The position numbers and the translations under genes were made by a program. Shown here in pieces: positions 33,606 through 42,581 of a stretch of DNA of 64,000 nucleotides; position 1 is the first letter of the stretch, and every line of letters starts with the position of its first letter. The stretch spans positions 14,096-78,095 of the forward strand of contig CAKTUZ010000011.1 of assembly GCA_934621605.1 (NCBI GenBank), given 5' to 3'. The notes under the pieces were generated by a model. The model saw only the letters and a list, made by a program, of their open reading frames with translations, did not search any database and was not told the DNA's origin. This DNA is from an uncultured bacterium. Lineage in GTDB: Bacteria; Vulcanimicrobiota; Xenobia; Xenobiales; Xenobiaceae.

Positions 33606-34997
33606 CTAGACCGCCTTTTCCTGAGCCTGCAGATAAGCAGCCGCGTTGTTTATAATTCGTCCTGTAGTTGTCTCACACAAGATCATGGGAGTATTAGGAT
33701 TTTGTAAAGTTTTGGCAATTTTAGAGGGCGCTTCTAATTGCACAGTTTCGGAATCGATATAGAGCCATTTGCTCCACGGCTGTTCCTTTTCTTCTTCGGC
33801 GGCCTTTAAATTTTGGTCGATGCCCATAAGCCAAGTAATGGTAAGATGGGTATCTCTGACCGCTCCAAGAGTATTTTTGACCCAATCGCCGTAAGCTGCA
33901 GGTACAAACACAAAACAGCTGTGATAGCCGAGTTTGGAAGCCTCTTCTAAGAATTTTTTCAAGCCACAGACCGCTTTTGATTCTGTATTGCCGGAAGAAG
34001 CCAAAAAATCCAAAGCTTCGCTCATTATTGAAGTAACGCCGACACAACCGTCGGCACCGAAAAGCCAACTGTCGCCCAAAATTTTTGATTCGAGAATAGA
34101 TCTGGCAAAAGAAGCGCTGGCTTCATCGTTGGGACCTGAGACTAGGTAAGCGCAAGTACGTGTCTGAGCGGTAAGTGCTCTTTCAGGCATACGCACGACT
34201 AAGCGGCGGTTGCGAGCATACACCTTCCATAGGATTGAGCGTGAAGAGTCGCCGGGAACATATTGACGCATTTCTATGAGGTCTCCCTGAGGGGAACCGA
34301 AAGGATCGGAAATATCCTCTCCGCCGGCCATACTTAATGTTATGCTACTGCTTTTAACGACACCTGGCCTGGGGTAAGCTTTAAACTTAACATTTTTAGT
34401 GCTGACCCAAGTAATACTGGCCAAGCCCAAAATATCTTCCACTTTGAAGCGACGACTAATTTTTTCTACGTTACAGCGGTGGTGGGCGGTAATATATTCG
34501 GATATGGACGATAAACTTTGTTTACATTCGGTCTCCACTTCTTCAGGATAAAGCCACTCAATAGAAACATTGACAAAGGGAACCGGCAAAAAGGTTATTT
34601 CCAAACCTGAATTAGATTGGTACATAGTAGAAGTGATTATATCTGGCAATCCCATTTCGCATTTGGCTTTCCAGTGTATGGCCAAATAAACAGCGCCTAT
34701 GCTTACGGCCAAAATCATCAGTATCCCCACAATCATGAGAGCTACGGAGGCAGAAATCCAGACAATATCATCTTGACCTAAAGCTACGAAATAAAAGGTA
34801 AAAGCTAGCAAAATCATATAAGCTAGCCCCATACCGGTAATGGGAACGAATCCGCAAACCTTCCTTATAAATTGAAAAGTTTTAACCGAGGCACCGCGCC
34901 AAATGGCAGTCCAGGAACTTCGTCTGTTTGAATTATTTTCCAAAAGTTCGTTCTGTTCGGGCCGGGCAGTCAAGTTTGTCATCTCATACTCTTTCAT
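33606..34997 (-). CDS. DUF58 domain protein
   Basis: 463 residues. Two adjacent membrane spans near 55-110 (MGLAYMILLAFTFYFVALGQ, then ALMIVGILMILAVSIGAVYL) are followed by a soluble part with the DUF58 signature FGSPQGDLIEMRQYVPGDSS and RSILWKVYARNRRLVVRMPE. The family always travels with MoxR and transglutaminase genes, and this is the first gene of that operon. A second ATG five codons in is an alternative start. Function of DUF58 is not settled. Confidence 0.9.
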   Translation of the reverse strand: MKEYEMTNLTARPEQNELLENNSNRRSSWTAIWRGASVKTFQFIRKVCGFVPITGMGLAYMILLAFTFYFVALGQDDIVWISASVALMIVGILMILAVSIGAVYLAIHWKAKCEMGLPDIITSTMYQSNSGLEITFLPVPFVNVSIEWLYPEEVETECKQSLSSISEYITAHHRCNVEKISRRFKVEDILGLASITWVSTKNVKFKAYPRPGVVKSSSITLSMAGGEDISDPFGSPQGDLIEMRQYVPGDSSRSILWKVYARNRRLVVRMPERALTAQTRTCAYLVSGPNDEASASFARSILESKILGDSWLFGADGCVGVTSIMSEALDFLASSGNTESKAVCGLKKFLEEASKLGYHSCFVFVPAAYGDWVKNTLGAVRDTHLTITWLMGIDQNLKAAEEEKEQPWSKWLYIDSETVQLEAPSKIAKTLQNPNTPMILCETTTGRIINNAAAYLQAQEKAV

Positions 34998-35175
34998 TCC
35001 GCTTATTATAGCAAAGACAGGAGCCGATTGGGCGAATCAAACTACTAGGCCTTAAATATCGAATAAGCATTTGTATTTCCTCTATATGGTCAAAAATATC
35101 AAAAATAATCGCATATCGTTAAAATGTTAAAAAAAAATAGTTGATCTCAAAGATTGATAAGAATAATCTGAAGCA

Positions 35176-35940
35176 ATGCAGAGCATTACAAATATGTCTA
35201 TTCCCCTGTCTTGGAAAGCAATCGTCAAGCAAGTATTTGGACTTGATGCTGAAATCAGCGCCGTTTATTTTTATGAAAGCAAAAAAAATCAGGTCTCGCG
35301 TCTCAGGATTGTTATAAATGGGGAACAGACTGATGTTGTTGCCAAAAAATATGTTTGGGGCGATATGGACAGTGAAATCGCCGTCCTTAAAAAAGCTGGG
35401 ACTTTCGGCTTAAATGTTCCCGAGTTTATCGCTCGCTTTTCTGATATAGCCTTTTTTACTCCCGTGCCCGGTGTCTCTATGCATAATCCCATTACCGAAA
35501 AACAGGCTTTTCTTATAGGGGAATGGATGAGAATGTTCCACGAAAATATGACTCCTCAGAGAGCTAGAGGCACTTTTTTGCGAGGCGACTGTACCTTAAA
35601 GAATTTTGTTTATGATGAAGAAGGGGAAAAGGTTTATTCTTTAGATTTTGAACAAGCTTATTTTGGTCCGGCCGAGGATGATTTAGCTGAACTTATAGTT
35701 ACTTTGTTAACTGGCGCTAAAGCTGAAAAATTGTGGCATTCACCGCATATTTTAGCCGTCAAAACCTTAATCAGAGCTTATAGACGCAAATTTAATGCCG
35801 CTTTTTTGTATGAAGAAGTTATTCAAGGTTTGAGTAACCGTATGGAATTTCGTCAAGAATTTGCTGCGGAAATTCAAGCTTTAATAGATGAGTTTTACGG
35901 TCATAAGTCGCTTTTTCTTGAGTTGTTAGAAAATAGATAA
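35176..35940 (+). CDS. APH/choline-kinase-like phosphotransferase fold protein
   Basis: 254 residues with a kinase-like layout. A lysine in DVVAKKYVWGDMDSEIAVLK may be the ATP-binding Lys, and hinge-like FFTPVPGVSM follows. The catalytic loop reads LRGDCTLKNFV and the metal-binding motif SLDFEQAYFGPAEDDLAEL. In the APH family the loop is HGDxxxxN; here Asp and Asn are present but the His is Arg, as may occur in some Bud32/Kdo-kinase-like groups. The substrate cannot be read. It diverges from the DUF58 operon and is followed after 50 bases by a methyltransferase. Confidence 0.6.
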   Translation: MQSITNMSIPLSWKAIVKQVFGLDAEISAVYFYESKKNQVSRLRIVINGEQTDVVAKKYVWGDMDSEIAVLKKAGTFGLNVPEFIARFSDIAFFTPVPGVSMHNPITEKQAFLIGEWMRMFHENMTPQRARGTFLRGDCTLKNFVYDEEGEKVYSLDFEQAYFGPAEDDLAELIVTLLTGAKAEKLWHSPHILAVKTLIRAYRRKFNAAFLYEEVIQGLSNRMEFRQEFAAEIQALIDEFYGHKSLFLELLENR

Positions 35941-35990
35941 CTGTTTTAGAGAATAATTTAAAGAGCGGAAAGAGGCGGGCATAGTTTGTT

Positions 35991-36608
35991 TTGGCGGAAC
36001 TGAAAAATATCAGAACCTGGGGCAGTTTAGGCGAACAGATGGATAATTTTTTACTTTGGGAAAAACGCTACAGCATGAGAGGGCGCGGTCCCAAAGAGCC
36101 TGAGCCTTTCGTGAAAGAGTCTTTGCCCTACATGAACGGAGGCAGAGTGCTAGATGTTGCTTGCGGAGAGGGAAGACATGCCCTTTATTTGGCTCAGGCT
36201 TCAACTACCTTTGATGTTTGGGGAGTGGATCGTTCGCCCACTGCCATAAAAGCTGCTGCAGAGCGGGCCGCGCAGTTGGGCATTCGCGCCAATTTTATGG
36301 TGCGTGATTTGGAGAAAGACTTTTTACCTGAAGAAATTTTTAATACTATTGTGGTAACGCGCTATTGGCAAGCCGATTTATGCCCTCATATTGTCAACCA
36401 TTTGGCTCTTGGTGGTATTTTGGTTTACGAAACCTACACTTTGGATTATTTGCGCTACGGCGAACGTACGCGCAGTCATTTACTCAAGAGCGGTCAGTTG
36501 CGAGAAACTTTCGCCAAGCTCGGTTTACGCGTCGATTATTATGCTGAGGTTGATCGTCCCGAAACCAGGGAATATTCAGCCAGGCTTAGGGCTGTAAAAA
36601 ATTGTTGA
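35991..36608 (+). CDS. SAM-dependent class I methyltransferase (tellurite-resistance TehB-like group)
   Basis: 205 residues. Motif I GGRVLDVACGEGRHALYLAQ, then motif II WGVDRSPTAIKAAAERAAQL and motif III ANFMVRDLEKDFLP. NTIVVTRYWQADLCPHIVNH and GGILVYETYTLDY resemble small-molecule methyltransferases of the TehB/UbiE-like kind. The start is TTG in a poor context; the first clear motif is at residue 49. Probably co-transcribed with the preceding kinase-like gene. The substrate is unknown. Confidence 0.75.
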   Translation: MAELKNIRTWGSLGEQMDNFLLWEKRYSMRGRGPKEPEPFVKESLPYMNGGRVLDVACGEGRHALYLAQASTTFDVWGVDRSPTAIKAAAERAAQLGIRANFMVRDLEKDFLPEEIFNTIVVTRYWQADLCPHIVNHLALGGILVYETYTLDYLRYGERTRSHLLKSGQLRETFAKLGLRVDYYAEVDRPETREYSARLRAVKNC

Positions 36609-36656
36609 TTTTTCTCACTACTGTCCAAAGTTTTCCGCTTTTTAGGTGGGGGATGA

Positions 36657-36698
36657 GGGCAAGTATGGCGAATTGCCCAGAGCGGAGGGTGCTGCCCT
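36657..36698 (+). repeat. Small GC-rich hairpins before the A2M gene
   Basis: GGGCAA (36657-36662) pairs with TTGCCC (36673-36678), and AGGG (36686-36689) with CCCT (36695-36698). The 100 bases around are richer in G+C than the rest of this intergenic region. They may close the methyltransferase transcript or fold in the A2M leader; no T run is present. Confidence 0.3.
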
Positions 36699-36842
36699 GT
36701 TGGCCGCCAGCCTGGTGCTGTAGAGGCACGTTTTATTGCTTTTCGAGCTTTTCCTTTTCGTTTTTAACTTTTTATTAGCAAAACAATTGTAAAAAATACT
36801 ATTCAAATAAATATAAAATAGAAAGTAGGCAGGTGTCGGCGT

Positions 36843-39800
36843 ATGAGAAAAAGCCTCCCGGATTTCTTAAAATATTTACCTACCTTTGTCACTAAAAGCT
36901 CCTGGCTCGGTTTGGCGTTATTAGTTTGTCTAACCAGCTTGCTCTGCGCCTGCAGTATGAATAATAAACTGCTCAGCGATTATGTGGCTCCAAGTTTAAT
37001 TTTGCCCCAGGGTAAGCCGCAAAAGTTGGCTGTTGTGCACGGAACGCCCTCCGGCGACCTCGTATTGCCAGAGCAATATTCTACTTTTACTATCGTATTT
37101 AACCAACCGGTGGTTAATTTAGGCACAACCCAAGTAGATGTTGAAGGGCTGAGCATCGAACCAGCTTTGAAAGGCACTTGGAGTTGGCGGGGAACAGCTT
37201 GCCTGACTTTTACTCCCCGTGAGCCGTTGCAAGTTTCTCACGAATATCAAGTGACTGTACCTGCCGGTTTAACGGCCATTACTGGACAAAAATTGGCAAA
37301 GCCTTACACTATGCGTTTTGTAACGCCTCGTCCTGCTGTTATTAATTCTTCTCCTGCTGAGGGAGATGCCAATGTCTCCTTGGATAAGCCTATATTTTTG
37401 CTTTTTAATCAAGCGATCAACAATCAAAAAGCTTTAGAGTCTTTATGTTTGACTTCCGGTCAAGGTAATGTGTCCTGTCAGGCTCGTATGGCTACCGAAG
37501 ACGAGTTTAAAGCTTATATTAAGGAGTTGCGTGACAGAGAAGGCGATAAGGTCACTATGAGTGGCCTGAGTGTCGATTTAGACAATCTGACAGCTAAGCA
37601 ATTGGTGATTTTGGAACACAAGTCGCAATTTAAACAAGGGCAGCGTTATACTGTCACCATTCCGGCCAATTTTAAAGCTGACATTTCCGCTCAATATGGT
37701 TCCTCAACCAAAGACAGTTTCTCTTTTAAAACTTACGATATTTTCAGTTTGAAGTCAGTAACCAGCGCTGATGGAAATCATCCCGAAGAAGATATTATTT
37801 TTACTTTTACCAATCCGGTAAAGATGAACGATTTGGCCAAAGCTATTTCCTTTGAGCCGACCGTAGAAATGCCCAAGGAGTACTTGGGATATTCCGAGGC
37901 CAGATCTGAATTAAGATTTAATTTGCCTTTTAAGGCCGCAACTGCTTATAAAATAAAAATCAGTTCTGATTTAAAGGATACGTTTAATAATCCTATCTCA
38001 GGTTCCGAAAGTATAAACTTTACTACTGCTAATTTTAAGTCTCGCTTAAGTTTAAGTAGCGGTCAAGCCGTGGTAGAAGCCAAATTAAAAGACGCTTCTC
38101 TGCCTTTTAATAGCATCAATATTAACTCTATTAGAGTTGAAGGCAAAGTCGTTTCTGTCCAAGATCTTATAAAAATGGCTCAAGATGATTTCTTCTTTGG
38201 TGGAATCGATAATTATGTTCCTCAAGGCGGCTTTACTTACAGTCAAGAGATAGCTTTAAAAAATAATCCCAATATCTACGCAGAAAATAAAATTGACCTT
38301 AAGCCCATTTTAGGAAGCAAATCTAAAGGCTTGGTTTTGCTGCGCGTAACTTACTGGGATACGGCAGGTAAAGAAGAATACAGAAGTTTGTTAGTCCAGC
38401 TTACCGATTTATGTTTGACAGCCAAATTCTCTGCTATAAACAATTTGCTTTGGGTGACTGGGTTGGATAGTGGAAAACCTATAGCCAAAGTAGACGTTGC
38501 GATTTATAACGAAGCGGCTCAAAAAGTATTTACCGGGCGTACCGACAACCGAGGTTTAATTGAAACTGTTGGTTGGAGGAAATATGCTTCGGTTAAAGAT
38601 GGTGAAGCTCCCAAACAATATATTTTGGCTTCTTTGGGAGATGATCAAGCTTTTATATGTTCTTCCGGATCCAACAGTTTAGATACTTGGAAATTTAATA
38701 TTTTCAGTTATAACACTGTTTACAAGGACGATGTTAGAGGTTGCTTTTTTACGGATAAGGGTGTCTACAGCCCCGGAGAAAAACTTAAATTTAAATTTTT
38801 ATTGCGCTCCAATAAACAAGCTCGTTTACAACTTCCTAAGTCTATAAAAACTGTACAATATGACGCTCAAGACGGAAACGGCAAAAGTTTTGCTAAAGGT
38901 ACATGTTCGGTGAGCCTCATGGGAAGTGCTGATGGAAGTATTACCATTCCGTCTAATGTTGCTCTCGGTTACGCCTTTATGGAATTTAGTATTCCTAAAA
39001 AAGAAGCTGAAAAGCTGGGCATTTCTAGTTGGCTCGGTTCGGTATATTATCGTATTGAAGAGTATCAGCCTGTGCAAATCGAAGCTAAAGTTACTTCTTC
39101 TCAAAAGTCATTATTGCGGGGAGAAGAATTCAATGGCCGCATAGAAGGACGTTTCCTTTTCGGAGCGCCAATGGATAATGATCGCTTCCGTTACTCTTCT
39201 TCTGTTGATAAAACCCCCTATTTCAATAAAAAGTACCCCGATTACTCTTTCTATTCCGAGCGTTGGGAACCAAATGATGATTGTGAGAGCATTACTCTTA
39301 TGTCCGGCAGCGGTCGGCTTGACGATAAGGGACAATTCGCTGTTGAGATACCTACTGAAGGAGTAAATTATGATTGCCCCTCAACCTTATCGGTGGAAGC
39401 TTCGGTAATTTCTTCCAGTTTGAAAGAAGTTTCTGGCTCTCTGAAAATCCCGGTTTGGCCCGCAGCCAATATTGTCGGCATAAAATTAGACTCTTATCTG
39501 GCCAAGCAAGGTCAGTCTTTCCGAGGTAAGTTGTTAGCTGTCAATAAAGATGAGGAAGCTCAAAAGGGTATTCCTATAAAAATTGAGCTTATTCGCAAAA
39601 GTTGGGATTCTGTTTACAAAGCTGGGGTAGGCGGAGCTTACAACTGGGTTAGTGATTCTAAAGAAGAATTAGAAAGCACCCAAACGGTAATTAGCGGTAC
39701 AGGGCCGGTAGATTTTTCTGTCACTCCTAAAAATGCCGGAACTTACCTTATTCGTGTTTCTATTACCGACAATAAAGGGCGTTGCAGTCTTAATGAAACG

Positions 39801-42581
39801 GCAATTTGGTGCAGCGGTTCTGGTTATGCGGCTTGGGAAAGACATGATAACAATGAGTTGAATTTGCAATGTAATGCTAAATCTTATTTGCCCGGTCAGA
39901 CTGCCGAAATTTTGGTACAGTCCCCCTTCGAAGAAGCTGAAGCTTTGGTAAATGTAGAGACAGATTCCATTATGGATAGTTGGAATGTTAAGCTTAAGGG
40001 AACGGCTCCCACAGTTAAGATTCCTATTAAAAGTTTCTATGCGCCCAATGTTTATGTTTCGATAGTTTTGGTCAAAGGTCGTGAGGGCAAAGTCAATCTC
40101 AGCCAAGGTAACTTAGATTTAAGTAAACCCACTTTTAGGTTTGGTTATATACAATTAAAAGTGGACAATCCCAAATCAAAACTTAAGGTCGATCTTATTT
40201 CTGATTTCTCTCAGTACAAGCCTGGTCAGACAGCTTCGGTAACCGTTAAATTGAGCGATTCTCAAGGTAAGCCGGTCGGCGGTGAGGTTTGCTTATGGGC
40301 AGTAGATGAAGGTGTCTTGAATTTAGTCGGTTATAAGTTGCCCAACTACTATGACGTTTTCTACGCCGATCGAGACTTAAATGTGGTAACTTCCGAAAAC
40401 TGTGCCGATGTTATAGGGTTACGTTCGTATGGTACCAAAGGAGCCAACCAAGGAGGAGGTGGCGGCAACGATGAGAGCGTGCGTGACGATTTTACACCGA
40501 CTGTTATGTGGAAGCCGTCTGTAATCATTGACGATACCGGTCACACTATTGTGCGCTTTAAAGCTCCCGATAGTTTAACCCGTTATCGTATTATGGCCGT
40601 GGCTTGCGACAACGGAGAACGTTTTGGCCAGGGACAAGCTACTTTTGAAGTTAGCAAAAAGTTGGTGCTGTTGCCTTCGGTTATAAAATATGCTCGCTGT
40701 GGAGATTCCTTCCAAGTTGGCGTATTGGCTCGCAACAATACTGACAAATCTTCTTCTATTACGGTAAAAGCCGAGAGTAAAGGATTGAATTTAGCCAATG
40801 ATTCTTTCCAAACAACTTTGAAGCCTACAGAAGAAAAGGTTATGCTTTTTGACGTTTCGGCTTCGAATTGCGGTCAGTTCCCTATAAAATTTAAGGGACG
40901 AATGGGAACGGAAACTGATGCTTGTCAATACACTATAGAAGTTATCCCCGATGAAAAAACCAATGTGGCCGCCGTTTCCGGAGAGTTTAGTGCCAAAGAA
41001 GCTAGCGAGTATGTAAAAGTACCCGGCGGAGCTAAGGCAGGAAGCGCTGTTCTGGACATTTCTGTATCTAACAATTTTGCTAGTCAACTTAATGGCGCTG
41101 TGCAAGATTTATGGAATGACGATGCTACCACTTTAGATACGATTTTGGCTCGTACCGAAATTATTTTGCTTGCCGACAGGTTAGGCCTTAAGTTACCTCA
41201 GGAGCTTAATTCTGAGGCTAAACGTAAAGCGGCCGTTAGCGATTATTTCAAAGATATTGGTAAATTCAATACTTCTGATGGCGGTTTCTCACTGTGGCCG
41301 AGAAGTACAGTTCGCAGCAATATATATACTGCTTGGGCTTTAGATATTATGACCAAGTTGCACAAGATAGATTGGCTCGACACTAACCGAGAATATATTT
41401 ACTCTGACGCCAAACTTTGTGCCAAAAATACCATCTATGAATATTTGCTCAAATTGCCTAAGATAAACGATGGAAACGGTGATCCGGGTTTGCCTATGCT
41501 TTTTGCCGCATTATGCAAAACTGGTGAAGGTCAAAATTCTACTTTGGTAGTTTTATACCGCAATCGTCACAAGTTCTCATTGTTGGGGCGTGCTTATATA
41601 CTTAGAGCTGCTGCCGAATTAAATAATCAAGATATTGTTAGCGCCTTGCGTCAAGAGTTGGGTAATACACTCAAAATTGAAGAGCGTCAAGCTTGGTTTG
41701 AAGAAAATGGCCCGATAGAGTTGGGTGCAGTTTCGGAGCGAGCTCTCAGCAATGCGACTGCACTTTCGGCTATGTTATACAGCGGCGATTTCGAGTTAGC
41801 TTCTAAGGTGTTTGCTTGGCTGTTCGATAATAAAGTATCTGGAAGTTGGGGCTCTGAGTTAGTAGATTCCAAAGTGGCCGAGGCTCTGATGGTCTATACC
41901 AATAAAGAGCAAATAATGCGCAGTGATGTTGAAGTTAAAGTGCGCTCCGGAGGAAAACAGCTCTTAAAAGGCACGCTTAAGTATCCTGAGGCTAATTGTC
42001 TCTTCTCTTCCGATGCTATTTCTGCCATAGGTCAGGAAGTACCCATAGAAATGAGCAAAACTGGGTCTGGAAAACTTTACTACGACTTGTTGCTCCGCTA
42101 TGCTCCTACCAAGCCTATGCCTGCTACCGATAATGGCTTCTATATTTTCCAAAGCTGCAGTACACTGAATGATTTAGATCGACCAATTCCCTTTACCGAA
42201 CTTAAGGTTGGTCAAGTTTATAAGGTAAGCATAAACGTAATTTCTCCGGTCAATCGAGATCAGGTGATAGTTAATGTGCCTTTGCCTGCTGGTTTGGAAG
42301 TTGTAAATACATCTTTCGATACAGAAAGCAACTTGTACAGCAGTCTACTGAACAAGGTTAATCCCGATCCCAGTTATGGAACTTTTACTAATGCCGAATA
42401 TTACTCAGATCATGTAAAAGTGTGGGCTGAAGGTTTGCAAGCTGGCGAGCATACTTATAGCTTCTTGGCCAGAGCTGTGGCTTGCGGTCATTATCGTATG
42501 CCGGGTGCCCGAATCTATCAAAAGAATCGGCCGGAAGTTTTTGGTTGTACTTCGGAAACGAGGTTGCAAGTTGTCCCTTAA
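36843..42581 (+). CDS. Bacterial alpha-2-macroglobulin family lipoprotein lacking the thioester
   Basis: 1912 residues. A lipoprotein signal ends at LLCAC (about 34-38), followed by Ser-Met-Asn. Several MG/Ig-like domains follow (STFTIVFNQPVVNLGTTQVD; TDKGVYSPGEKLKFKFLLR near 640), then the A2M core (TPTVMWKPSVIIDDTGHTIV, VRFKAPDSLTRYRIMAVA) and the helical thioester domain. At the place of the usual YGCxEQ the sequence is DATTLDT (1427-1433): Cys is Thr1430 and the Glu-Gln pair is Asp1432-Thr1433. No CxEQ occurs elsewhere. In E. coli YfhM has the thioester and lies beside pbpC, while YfaS lacks it; here the pbpC neighbour is of the latter kind. Presumed periplasmic, as a protease trap or envelope-repair factor. 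Confidence 0.9.
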   Translation: MRKSLPDFLKYLPTFVTKSSWLGLALLVCLTSLLCACSMNNKLLSDYVAPSLILPQGKPQKLAVVHGTPSGDLVLPEQYSTFTIVFNQPVVNLGTTQVDVEGLSIEPALKGTWSWRGTACLTFTPREPLQVSHEYQVTVPAGLTAITGQKLAKPYTMRFVTPRPAVINSSPAEGDANVSLDKPIFLLFNQAINNQKALESLCLTSGQGNVSCQARMATEDEFKAYIKELRDREGDKVTMSGLSVDLDNLTAKQLVILEHKSQFKQGQRYTVTIPANFKADISAQYGSSTKDSFSFKTYDIFSLKSVTSADGNHPEEDIIFTFTNPVKMNDLAKAISFEPTVEMPKEYLGYSEARSELRFNLPFKAATAYKIKISSDLKDTFNNPISGSESINFTTANFKSRLSLSSGQAVVEAKLKDASLPFNSININSIRVEGKVVSVQDLIKMAQDDFFFGGIDNYVPQGGFTYSQEIALKNNPNIYAENKIDLKPILGSKSKGLVLLRVTYWDTAGKEEYRSLLVQLTDLCLTAKFSAINNLLWVTGLDSGKPIAKVDVAIYNEAAQKVFTGRTDNRGLIETVGWRKYASVKDGEAPKQYILASLGDDQAFICSSGSNSLDTWKFNIFSYNTVYKDDVRGCFFTDKGVYSPGEKLKFKFLLRSNKQARLQLPKSIKTVQYDAQDGNGKSFAKGTCSVSLMGSADGSITIPSNVALGYAFMEFSIPKKEAEKLGISSWLGSVYYRIEEYQPVQIEAKVTSSQKSLLRGEEFNGRIEGRFLFGAPMDNDRFRYSSSVDKTPYFNKKYPDYSFYSERWEPNDDCESITLMSGSGRLDDKGQFAVEIPTEGVNYDCPSTLSVEASVISSSLKEVSGSLKIPVWPAANIVGIKLDSYLAKQGQSFRGKLLAVNKDEEAQKGIPIKIELIRKSWDSVYKAGVGGAYNWVSDSKEELESTQTVISGTGPVDFSVTPKNAGTYLIRVSITDNKGRCSLNETAIWCSGSGYAAWERHDNNELNLQCNAKSYLPGQTAEILVQSPFEEAEALVNVETDSIMDSWNVKLKGTAPTVKIPIKSFYAPNVYVSIVLVKGREGKVNLSQGNLDLSKPTFRFGYIQLKVDNPKSKLKVDLISDFSQYKPGQTASVTVKLSDSQGKPVGGEVCLWAVDEGVLNLVGYKLPNYYDVFYADRDLNVVTSENCADVIGLRSYGTKGANQGGGGGNDESVRDDFTPTVMWKPSVIIDDTGHTIVRFKAPDSLTRYRIMAVACDNGERFGQGQATFEVSKKLVLLPSVIKYARCGDSFQVGVLARNNTDKSSSITVKAESKGLNLANDSFQTTLKPTEEKVMLFDVSASNCGQFPIKFKGRMGTETDACQYTIEVIPDEKTNVAAVSGEFSAKEASEYVKVPGGAKAGSAVLDISVSNNFASQLNGAVQDLWNDDATTLDTILARTEIILLADRLGLKLPQELNSEAKRKAAVSDYFKDIGKFNTSDGGFSLWPRSTVRSNIYTAWALDIMTKLHKIDWLDTNREYIYSDAKLCAKNTIYEYLLKLPKINDGNGDPGLPMLFAALCKTGEGQNSTLVVLYRNRHKFSLLGRAYILRAAAELNNQDIVSALRQELGNTLKIEERQAWFEENGPIELGAVSERALSNATALSAMLYSGDFELASKVFAWLFDNKVSGSWGSELVDSKVAEALMVYTNKEQIMRSDVEVKVRSGGKQLLKGTLKYPEANCLFSSDAISAIGQEVPIEMSKTGSGKLYYDLLLRYAPTKPMPATDNGFYIFQSCSTLNDLDRPIPFTELKVGQVYKVSINVISPVNRDQVIVNVPLPAGLEVVNTSFDTESNLYSSLLNKVNPDPSYGTFTNAEYYSDHVKVWAEGLQAGEHTYSFLARAVACGHYRMPGARIYQKNRPEVFGCTSETRLQVVP

